64,000 nt of DNA from Bicyclus anynana (taxonomy: Eukaryota > Arthropoda > Insecta > Lepidoptera > Nymphalidae), in contig NC_069109.1 of assembly GCF_947172395.1 (NCBI RefSeq), positions 7,279,224-7,343,223 of the forward strand. The letters are read 5' to 3'. The notes under the pieces were generated by a model. It was not told where the DNA came from, made no database searches, and saw only the letters and a program-made list of their open reading frames with translations. The translations under genes and the position numbers were made by a program. How positions within the stretch are numbered: the first letter of the stretch is position 1; each line of letters opens with the position of its first letter. Below are positions 29,947-40,900 of this stretch, piece by piece.

Positions 29947-32900
29947 ATGCGATTCGCATTAATATTTCGACTTCCCAAAGCAGTATTAACGCAAGTTACC
30001 CGAAACTACGCCGAATATTCGCCGAAAGCTCTGCGAAGTTTGAAACCCAAGTCTAGTCGTAATACGGTGCAGTTTTATGTAGACTCCTGTAGAGTTAGAG
30101 CTGTAGCTGGTAATGGGGGGGATGGATGCATCTCCTTCCTCAGCGTGTGGTGTAAGGATCACGCGGGGCCTGATGGAGGGGATGGGGGACATGGTGGACA
30201 TGTTATTTTCCAGGTATGAGAGTTAGGAATGACCGACTATATGGCCATTTCTCCCTCCTTACAGAGAGGGAATATGGAGCTTAGACCCACCACGCTGCTG
30301 GCTCCGATGAGGGTTGGCGGCATTAGGGTGATAATGTTTTTTTTTAACAATCACTATCAGAGGGTTTTTATAAACGAGACCGACGTCTTAACGTGTTTTC
30401 CGAGACACGAGAGTGTAACTCTTAACTTTAGGTTTTAACTTTAACATATGCCACAAGAGATCTTGTGATAGAGACCATCATCATCATCATTATCAACCCA
30501 TATTAGGCTCACTACTTAGCTCCTCTCAGACCAGAGAGGTTAGGCCAATAGTCCACTATGCTGACCCAATACAGATTGGCAGACTTCACACATGAATTAA
30601 GAAAATTGTCTGGTATGCAGGTTTCCTCATGATGTTTTTCTTCACCATTTGAGGCATGTGATATTTAATTTTTTAATATGCATTCAACTTTACATATGAG
30701 AGAGACATATTGTCAACAAATAGCCATGTATTCAAATACATATATTGCTATCTGTCTAGTCGCAATGGAATAAAAGATATGATATGCAAGAATTGTAGTG
30801 TATTAAAGTATGTGGTCTACCCTCGAAACTGAAGTGACGATATGTAATGTAAACATGGGCATAGCGAGGTACGGGCTGCCCCATAGCAGGGCCGTCAGTT
30901 ACTTAAGCTTCATAGCTATGCGATAGGAGCTGAGCGAGATGTCAGTCGAGAAGAACAGCTACTGGTGCCGTAGTGCAATGCAAATATGATGCGCATTATT
31001 TCTTATTTTCAATCTCATTATTCAATCTTAGTGCTTTGTATGCTTTCGGCTATATCGATCGATATTGTCAATAAAGTGTCCCACTGACGGTTTCAGTTTC
31101 AGTTGCTGCCAAGGTTCAGCTTAATGGGTTTTGGCTTTATATCTGTTTCAGTTGAAAACCGGCAGAAACTACAACCAAAATTGATACTGAGGCTGAAACT
31201 GAAATTTGGTTTCGGCCGTAAACACTGTTTTGGTCGGCCAGTAACTATGAATTAGTAATGTGAGATTCTCAATTTAAGTATAGCTGCTCCCCCCCCCCCC
31301 AGATACAATCCTGGCCAAGACTATGATATGACTTTACTAGAGGGCTATAGTTCTGCAGTCAAAGAATGACATTCACTCACTCCCTGTTGAACTTTTTAGG
31401 CGACTCACTCTAAGAAGAGCTTGAACCACTGCAACTCGGTGATCCAAGCCAAGCACGGCGAGCGCGGCTTCAACAAGGACTGCACCGGGAAGAATGCGGA
31501 CCACATCTTTGTGGAGGTGCCTTTAGGTAATTAGGTCTACACTTATTTATTCAGTGAAAACTTATGTTCATTTTGCACCATCTTGTACAGTATTATAAAC
31601 TAGCCGACGTCCGCGACTTCGTCCGCGTGAAACTCGATGGAAACTTTCTACTACCCCTATTCTACCCCTACCCTACTCCTAGCCTCCTATCACCAGCCTA
31701 CCCCTACCCTACTTTTCTGGTTGATTTTTTACACCTTGTGTCCGAAAAACCCAAATATCATATGGAACCCTATTTTTTTCCAAAATAAAATTTAGCCTAT
31801 GTTACTTGTGGATAATTTAACTTTCAAATGGTGAAAGAATTTTTAAAATCGGTCCAGTAGTTTTTGAGCCTATTCATTACAATCAAACAAACAAACAAAC
31901 AAACATACAAACAAAGTTTTCCTCTTTATAATATTAAGTATAGAAAAAACATAGTATAAACTTATAAACTTAAACTTGACCAAATAAATAAATAAGAATC
32001 ATAAGAATTTACTTAATTCTCTTTGTGTGTGAAGTCTTCACGATGTTCTCCTTCACCATTTGAGACACGTGATATTTAATGTCTTAAAATGCACACAACT
32101 GAAAAGTTGGAGGTGCTTGCCCCGATCGGATTCGAGCCCACACCCTCTCTTATGTATAAGTGAACATTATTTCAGGTACAATTATTAGAGACAAGTCTGG
32201 TCGCGTGGTGGGTGACCTGCAGGAAGAGGGCGCCATGTTCGTGGCGGCGCGGGGAGGCGCGGGCGGGAGGGGAAATAAGTTCTTCCTCACTGACACCGAG
32301 CAGGTATTGTCTCCCTCAGGAAGACTTCGCATGGCTTCTGTGTTAAATAAAGGAATGTCAATATAAAAGGGAATGTCTATACCTAGCTACGGCCTACCCT
32401 AATCGCCCGGTAATTTACTTATATCTTAAAAAAAAAATATGTTATCAAAAAAAGTTTGCTACAACGTTTTACGACATTTTTAATTTGTCTCCAACAGGGA
32501 CAAACTAAGATCACACTTGGCACTACATTTAAAGACATAATATATAACCAACTGACGCTGGTTTTACCCGCGTGGTTCCCGTTCCCGTAGAAAGAGAGAG
32601 AGAAAGAAAACGGGGATACTTTATAGACTATAGCCTTCCTCGATAAATGAGCTGTTTGACACTGAAAGATTTTTTCAAATCAGACCAAATTTTTTTTACT
32701 GAAATTAGCGCATTCAATCATACAAACAAACAAACTCTTCAGCTTTATAATATTAGTATAGATATAGAAAGACTATATTAAAATGTATGTATTCCAGGCG
32801 CCCTCGGTAGCTGAAGAAGGCGCCATCGGGGAGAGCAACCACTACACACTGGAAGTGCGCTCCATGGCGCACCTCGGCCTCATCGGCTTCCCCAACGCCG

Positions 32901-34057
32901 GCAAGAGCACGCTGCTGCGGGCCGTGACGCGCGCGCGCCCCGCCGTCGCGCCCTACCCCTTCACCACGCTCCGCCCACATATTGGTGAGACTCTTTAACA
33001 TCTCATTGTACAGCATTCACGAACCTCATCGTAGAATTGTGTAAAAATCTCATGATTAGCAAAACTTATGATTGAAGTTTGCTAAAATCTCATGATTAGC
33101 AAAACTCATGATTGAAGTTTGCTAAAATCTCATGATTAGCAAAACTCATTATTGAACTTTGTCAAAATCTCATGATTAGCAAAACTCATTATTGAACTTT
33201 GTCAAAATCTCATGATTAGTAAAACTCATGATTGAACTTTGTCAAAATATCATGACTAGCAAAACTCATGATTGAACTTTGTCAAAATATCATGACTAGC
33301 AAAACTCATGATTGAACTTTGTCAAAATATCATGACTAGCAAAACTCATTATTGAACTTTGTCAAAATCTCATGATTAGCAAAATTTAAGTTTGTCAAAA
33401 TCTCATGATAGATTTTAATCATAATCTCATGATGGAATTTTACATGAAGAATTTTGTTAATATATATTGTTTTATTCACAGGAATGATTCCATATGACGA
33501 CTATGAACAAGTCGCCATTGCTGATTTGCCGGGTTTGATTCCTGGCTCGCACAAAAATTATGGGCTAGGTGAGAAATATTCACTTTTAATTAGTAAAGGT
33601 TAACTCTAGAGACCTTTATTTGATCTGTGCGCTTATTATTGTCATTAATTCATTTTTTATTTAATTTGATTTTTGTAACTTATATAAGTTTTACTGAAAT
33701 AAAAATGTTTTTCTTTCAAATAAATCTCATGTATAAACTATAATTGCAGGCATACAATTCCTGCAGCATGCAGAGAGATGCAGAGGCCTGATCTTCCTGC
33801 TGGATGGCACGAACGACCCACTGGCACAGTACAGCACACTGGCAAAGGAACTGGCACTGTACAGCCAGGCATTGGCACAGCGACCGAGGTGTTTGGTGCT
33901 GAACAAGATCGATGTGCCAGCCGTGAAGGAGATTCAGAAGGAGATTGGCAGGAAACTCGATGTGATCGCTGTATCTGCGAAGACTGGACAAAATATAAGC
34001 GAACTTTTGCGAGTTATAAGAAAAATGTATGACGCGGGAGATGATTATGTTAAATGA
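29947..34057 (+). CDS. MTG2: Mitochondrial Obg-family GTPase MTG2/GTPBP5, 6 exons, 367 aa
   Basis: Exons: 29947-30213, 31400-31526, 32176-32303, 32798-32984, 33482-33568 and 33750-34057. All phases close. In other animals this GTPase sits at the inner mitochondrial membrane and helps assemble the large mitoribosomal subunit. The basic, acid-poor start MRFALIFRLPKAV suits a mitochondrial targeting peptide. The glycine-rich OBG fold follows, with AVAGNGGDGCISF, GPDGGDGGHGG and later AARGGAGGRGNKFFL. The G domain has P-loop GFPNAGKS (204-211), a switch TT in PYPFTTL, DLPG (251-254), NKID (317-320) and SAK (341-343). All G motifs are intact. Length is close to the vertebrate protein. AATAAA lies at 34095-34100. 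Introns hold SINEs, Helitron fragments and a minisatellite. Confidence 0.92.
30475..30675 (-). mobile_element. SINE family B fragment, MTG2 intron 1
   Basis: Reverse-complement body of family B (CCAATAGTCCACTATGCTGAC..GCAGGTTTCCTCATGATG). The head is lost. Bases 30680-31390 of this intron show only a C11 tract (about 31290) and no recognised element. Confidence 0.65.
31600..31944 (-). mobile_element. Lep1-like Helitron, MTG2 intron 2
   Basis: Minus-strand element with CTAG plus hairpin (GACGTCCGCGACTTCGTCCG) at 31600 and TCTATACTTAATATTATAAA at its 5' end. It has an internal CCCTA tract. Confidence 0.75.
32010..32150 (-). mobile_element. SINE family B, truncated, MTG2 intron 2
   Basis: Reverse complement of the head-proximal part, including the TTTGAGACACGTGATATTTAA and CTGAAAAGTTGGAGGTGC phrases. 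It ends about 25 bases before the exon 3 acceptor. Confidence 0.65.
32545..32762 (-). mobile_element. Helitron fragment, MTG2 intron 3
   Basis: Ends TTATAATATTAGTATAGA, the reverse complement of the Helitron start. The CTAG end is not recognisable. Confidence 0.5.
33037..33425. repeat. 40-bp minisatellite after MTG2 exon 4
   Basis: About nine units of ~40 bp, with TCTCATGATTAGCAAAACTC and TTGAACTTTGTCAAAA. Starts about 50 bases past the exon 4 donor. Confidence 0.85.
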
Positions 34058-34607
34058 AATGTTGTATTAATAATTTAGGTATTAGTGAAATGTAAATAAA
34101 TCAAAAAAATATTGTTTTAACTAATTTTCAGTGTTTTTTTATTACAATAGACTCTGATATTCCCCAATAATCTGACATACTTATCACTGTTATTTTTATA
34201 AACATCGATCTCCTATTAAAAAGTGGATGCACAATCAGCGACTAAAAAACGTCCCCACTCAATGGGTGCCAAACACAATTTCTTGGCACTCAATTCAAGT
34301 AGTTGCATTTGCAATTTCAACCTTTATTGAATATTGAATTATACTTAATTAAAGGCCTGTAGGTATTATTTTCTTTACCAACTCTAAAACTGTTAAAGCA
34401 AAATTAGCCAGTTTTGAAGTGAAATTTTCTACATGATCAAGGGGCCTTTTACTATAAGAGGTCAATGACAATATTAACAAATCATCGAAATCCAAATCAT
34501 AATGTAATAAATATATAGTTATTACAATACATGATTTGTAGTTTTTGTCATTTTGACCTGTAATTTAATGGGAGTAATATTATGAAAAATATTTCAGACT
34601 ATACGGG

Positions 34608-34715
34608 GTTTTCAATAGCACAGTGGCAAAGGAGCTGGCACTGTACAGCCACCCACTGGCACAGCGACCGAGGTGTTTGGTGCTGAACACGATCAATGTG
34701 CCAACTGTGAATCAC
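34608..34715 (+). pseudogene. Duplicated fragment of MTG2 exon 6
   Basis: About 100 bases match exon 6 around 33830-33935 (CACTGGCAAAGGAACTGGCA..CGACCGAGGTGTTTGGTGCT). The copy changes the G4 lysine codon (AACAAG to AACACG) and soon loses similarity. It lies past the gene's poly(A) signal in the gap between two convergent genes. The rest of 34101-34872 shows nothing recognisable. Confidence 0.75.
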
Positions 34716-34871
34716 TATTAATTTATATCCATCCGATATTAACAATACAATTTGATAAATGAATGAATTTCAATCAAAAAAATTGGATTTGAATTTAATT
34801 GAATTGAAAAATGAATGATTCAGTTTTGTTTTACGTTCGCCCATTCGATGTTACATCACTCATTCGGTCAT

Positions 34872-34911
34872 TACCTGTCAGAAACGCAATCTGAGCGGCC
34901 AGACTTTAGTT
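34872..34911 (-). repeat. Single arm of the GGCCGGACTTT MITE
   Basis: CTGTCAGAAACGCAATCTGA..GCGGCC(A)GACTTT matches the arms of the element at 61153-61326. Only one arm is seen. It lies just past the stop of ZAD gene 2, probably within its 3' UTR. Confidence 0.55.
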
Positions 34912-34972
34912 AGTAAATAAAACAATGAATGGAAGTAAAAGGTATATTCGGTACAAAATTGTTTGTCACTGG

Positions 34973-37900
34973 CTATGAGGGGCCCGCCTGTAGTGGGGGG
35001 AGGAGCTCGCCCTTCTTTATCTTCTGTTTTCTTATCCTGTTCGGTTGCAGCTTCATCTGAAAACAACAGTTCATCATCATCACGCCTAGAAGTATGCAGA
35101 GACTGTCTCGAGGATCTAACTTTGACTATTTGAATGTTTGTTTTACTCGTACAATGACAAATTCCAGACTAAATATACACATACCAAAAATGAGCCTTAT
35201 GATGAAGGGCTGCTGTAATTATTATATTAAAACATATGATAGACAATACTGAAGACCCCAACAAGGGGGCTTTTGGAAGTAACCTTGTGACAGTGCTATC
35301 ACCAGTTACATACGAGTTTAAGGTATTATGTGCCAGTGCCACCTCTAGCTACGTGTGAGATGTTGTATGCCAGTGCTGTCACAAGCAACGAGTGAGTAGT
35401 GTGCCACCTCTAGCTACGTGTGAGATGTTGTATGCCAGTGCTGTCACAAGCAACGTGTGAGTAGTGTGCCACCTCTAGCTACGTGTGAGATGGTGTATGC
35501 CAGTGCTGTCACAAGCAACGTGTGAGTTGTGTGCCACCTCTGGCTACGTGTGAGATGTTGTATGCCAGCGCTGTCACAAGCAACGTGTGAGTTGTGTGCC
35601 ACCTCTGGCTACGTGTGAGTTGTGTGCCACCTCTGGCTACGTGTGAGATGTTGTATGCCAGCGCTGTCACAAGCAACGTGTGAGTTGTGTGCCACCTCTG
35701 GCTACGTGTGAGATGTTGTATGCCAGTGCTGTCACAAGCAACGTGTGAGTTGTGTGCCAGTTCGTACCTTATAGTGCACCTCCCTCACATGTCGGTACAG
35801 CGAGGAGTACCAGCCGAAGGCGGCGCCGCACTGCGCGCAGCGGTACGGCGTCTCGCTCGTGTGCATCGCCACGATGTGGTACTTCAGCTTTGCTGCGTTC
35901 TGTGGATACAACGATCATTTCAAATCATAAAATAGCAGTACACACCATCACATCACCCGGCATATTTGACATTACATGCCAGAAGATGTAATACGCCATG
36001 ATTATCATGACATATTAGCATATGTATTTGTGATGTTTCATGCCGGTGCCTTACAAGGTCATGTGATGTGTCATGACAATTGAGTTTTTCATATCAGTGT
36101 TTAAATACAGCAATGTGATATATCATTCTAATAACGTTTATTTATTTATTTATTATACTCGTATTAATGCTTGGTACACAAAAAAAAATTACAATGAAAA
36201 TAGAAAAAACTGGCAGTCATAGAGACCGCCGATAGAAGAGAATTAGAATTAATAACTTAGTCTATTGTATGCCAATACCATTACAAAGATGTGTCTTGCC
36301 AGTGCCGAGATGTTTTATGCCAGTGCCGAGATGTTTTATGCTAGTACCTAGATGTTTTATGCCAGTGCAGAGATGATTTATGCCAGTGGCATTACAAAGA
36401 TGATATGTGTCATGCCAGTGCCGAGATGTTTCATGCCAGTGAAGATACTCTTACCGGGTAGGACTTGCCGCAGACGTGACAGAGGTTCTCCTTCTTCTCC
36501 TTGTTCTTGTGCACATTCTGCATATGCACGTAGAGAGACGTGTGGCATTTGAACGGCTGCAACACACAACTGCATGTAGTATGGGCTTTAGTTTGATACA
36601 AATATATAAACTTCACGGAAAAACAACGAATGACGAAAATATACTAATACAAAGTACAGCCTATGTTAGTTGCTGATAATGTAGCTTTCTATTGGTGAAT
36701 TTATTTTTAAAATCGGTCCCATAGTTTCACATCCAATTTGTCCAAGTTTTCAGTCAAGAATTTTTGCCGCTTTATAATACGTCTAAATGACGGCGATTTA
36801 TAGGAATTATAGATTCATTCTAGGCCTACAATCCCGTTGTATGTAGAGGATCGTAGGCCGAGAGCCGGTGCATTTAAATGATTATAGGCCGAGAGCCAGT
36901 GTTTGCAGATGATTGTAGGCCGAGAGCCGGTGCATGTAGATGACTATAGGCCGAGAGCCGGTGCATGTAGATGATTATAGGCCGAGAGCCAGTGTGTGCA
37001 GATGACTATAGGCCGAGAGCCAGTGTTTGCAGATGATTGTAGGCCGAGAGCCGGTGCATGTAGATGACTATAGGCCGAGAGCCAGTGTTTGCAGATGATT
37101 GTAGGCCGAGAGCCGGTGCATGTAGATGACTATAGACCGAGAGCCAGTGTTTGCAGATGATTGTAGCCCGAGAGCAGGTGCATGTAGATGACTATAGGCC
37201 GAGAGCCAGTGTTTGCAGATGATTGTAGGCCGAGAGCCGGTGCATGTAGATGACTATAGGCCGAGAGCCAGTGTTTGCAGATGATTGTAGGCCGAGAGCC
37301 GGTGCATGTAGATGACTATAGACCGAGAGCCAGTGTTTGCAGATGATTGTAGCCCGAGAGCAGGTGCATGTAGATGACTATAGGCCGAGAGCCAGTGTTT
37401 GCAGATGATTGTAGGCCGAGAGCCGGTGCATGTAGATGACTATAGGCCGAGAGCCAGTGTTTGCAGATGATTGTAGGCCGAGAGCCGGTGCATGTAGATG
37501 ACTATAGGCCGAGAGCCGGTGCATATAGATGACTATAGGCCGAGAGCCGGTGCATGTATATGATTATAGGTTGAGAGCCAGTACACGTAGAGGATTGTAG
37601 GACAAGAGCCAGTGCATGTATATGATTATAGGCTGAGAGCTAGTGCACGTAGAGGATTATAGGATAAGAGCCAGTGCATGTAGAAGATTGTAGGTAGAGA
37701 GCCAGTGCATGTAGATGACTATAGGCCGAGAGCCAGTGTGTGCAGATGATTGTAGGCCGAGAGCCGGTGCATGTAGATGACTATAGGCCGAGAGCCAGTG
37801 TGTGCAGATGATTGTAGGCCGAGAGCCGGAGCATGTAGATGACTATAGGCCGAGAGCCGGTGCATAGAGCTGGCTGTACCTTGTTGCAGAGCTGGCAGCG

Positions 37901-40900
37901 GAACTTGATGTTGTTGAGGTGCTCCCAGTCGATGTGGTCGCGCAGTCGCGTCTTGTTCACGAACTTCTTGCCGCACTCGTTGCACATGAAACTGCGGACA
38001 CACAGACATACTAGTCATAGTTTCAATGGTACGTCATTTCGATTACACTATTCGTAACGCATTCACCATCTTTCAAATCAATCAAATAAATTTTTACTAA
38101 AGGTTGGCGCAACTCACGTGAAGTCCTTCTCGGAGACATGTCGGCGCGACACGCGCAGGTGTTGGCGGAACGTCGCGACAGACGCGAAGCGCTTGTCGCA
38201 CGTGCCGCAGTGCAGCTCGTTGTTGTCGCGCGCCTGCGGACGTTGTAATAATTATGATTAATTGTATCAAAATCATGATTATTGGTATTAAATTGTGATT
38301 ACTTGTATGAAATTATATGATTAATGAAATGAAATTATGATTAATGTTATGAAATCATGATTATTGGTATTAAATTGTGATTACTTGTATGAAATTATAT
38401 GATTAATGAAATGAAATTATGATTAATGTTATGAAATCATGATTATTGGTATTAAATTGTGATTACTTGTATGAAATTAAATGATATCATGATATATAAA
38501 TAAAGCCAGGCGAGTGCAAAGGTATATTAGTCCATGAAGTATTTTCTTTTGAATGAGGTAGAGAGTGGAGAGTATCTCCCCTAACATAAACCATAATAAT
38601 TGCGCTAAAAGTAGCATGACGCTCGCTCTTTTTATTTCCATTGAACCTAAAGGTCTGTCGTACCGGTACGCACCTTGTGGCTCCTCATGTGCCGGCCGAG
38701 GTTGGACTTCCACTGGTAGACCTTGCCGCAGCGAGGACACGGGTAGCGGTTCTGACCTCTGTGTAGAACACTGCAATGAAATAACATATTATCTATACTA
38801 ATGTTATATGTCGTATTATCTATACTAAGAATTCCTACTAAGATGATACCAATAATCCCTGAGTGGCAGAGAATGACCTTGAGTGGAGTCACGCACTTGT
38901 GAACGTTGTGTGTAGGGTAAAAGGCGCCTTTGACAGATATCTTTACCAATAATCCCTGAGTGGCAGAGAATGACCTTGAGTGGAGTCACGCACTTGTAAA
39001 GGCGCCTTTGACAGATATCTAACACTCCCCTTGTCCACTCAAGTCACTCTCCCCGCCTATCCCATAACAACTCAGGATTATTATCCAACAAAGGTGTGGA
39101 CGGATCGAACGCCACGACAAGAATGAGCTAGACCGCCAGAGTGGTCTCTGATATCACCAACACTCGGTCTCCCACTACTCGCGGGGAGTAGTGAGTAGAG
39201 TGAGTAGAGAGTAGAGAGTAGAGAGTAGAGAGAGAGAGAGTAGAGAGAGAGAGAGTAGAGAGAGAGAGAGTAGAGAGAGAGAGAGTAGAGTAGTAGCTTC
39301 ATACTATCTCGACTCATGACGACACGAGTCGACCGATCAAATAATTCACTCGTGTCGACATATAAATAAACTAATTAATATTATTTGACGGTCTCTGTGG
39401 CGCAGTGGTATGCGAGATGGCATGGATCATGGATTGGGTTCGGATCCCTGGCTGGGTCGATTGATATTTTCATAATTGATCCATGTCTGGCTGGTGGGAG
39501 GCTTCGGCCGTGGCTAGTTACTGGCAAAGATGTACCGCCAAGCGATTTAGCATTACAATGTCGTGTAGAAACCGAAAGGGGTGTGGATTTTCATCCTCCT
39601 TCTAACAAGTTAGCCCGCTTACATTTAAGATTGCATCATCTGTTTTTCGTTTAAACAATCTTACTACATTACATACCACATCAATCAAGTCATGAGCAAA
39701 CCAGCTCATGACTAAGGGCCCCGTAAGACTGGCGTTACCTTCGTGCCACACTACAATACTAGTAATCCGCACAGACGCACGACCGTAGTTTGAATTACGA
39801 GTAACCAGCTCATGACTAAGGGCCCCGTATGGGTTCGTATATACGTTGCATTTTTACACTCTTACTTGAGATGGTATCTGTACGTCTTCCTGGAGCTGAA
39901 CATCTTGCCGCACTCCACACACTGGGGCTTCTCCGGCAGCGGCTCCCTGCTGCGGACCCTGCCCACTCCGTTGGGCTTTGTCTCCTGCAAAACAATCATG
40001 ATTAACGGCTCACTGCTGAGCACGAGTCTCCCTAAACAGAGTTATTTAACTAAGAAGCTAAAGATTTAACTTTTCCGGGATAAAAAGTAGCCAATGTGTT
40101 AATATATCTCAATTCTAAAATTCAGGTTATTCCGTTAAATCAGTTTTTCGCAAATCATGCAAAAACTATGGACTTTTTCAAAATAAAAAGTAGACTATGA
40201 GTTAATCTAGGGTATTATTTATCTTCGTTTTAAATTTCAGCCAAATAGATTCAGTAGCTGCGAGTAACAAACATCCAAACTTTCACGCTTATAATATCGG
40301 TTCAGTAGCTGCGACGTTAAAGTGTAACAAACATCCAAACATACATACAAACTTTCACATTATAATATTAGTTATTTTATTATTTTCAGGGAAACCATGG
40401 AGTATGCGTAAAACACTTTTCTATACAGAATGCTCGTGAGTATTTCCCATATATATTCATCAAGGAATATAACCCTAGAGGTAGGGTTATATATATTCTT
40501 TAAGGAAAATTAATAATAAATGTGTAAGGAACATGTGTTCTAAAGTTATTTTCAGAGTAAATAATATTTCTTTTGTAAATAGATCTTAAATTGTGTCCCT
40601 TAAATCGCATCCTTACATTATGACCTAGCCAAACTTAAATAAATCATGAAGCAGCTTACTAGTGAAGTGTCGAGAGCCAGTTGCAATATCTCGTCGATAT
40701 TGACAATCTTACCACTACGATTACATATTTTAAAATTCAAAGATAGATAAAAGGCATGTCCAACAAGGATAGTCGGAATTATTTAATGTATAATTATAAT
40801 TACATAGATTGGTTCAACTTACGTGCTAGACAAATAACTTACCTTTTTATCATGTTCGACATCTATATGTAATTCCAACTCTCTCTCTTCTTTAAAACTC

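Noticed and set aside
36838..37866. Regular 31-bp repeats as a CRISPR array
   Set aside because: There are no unique spacers; the whole unit is repeated. The DNA is eukaryotic with introns, and no cas gene is present.
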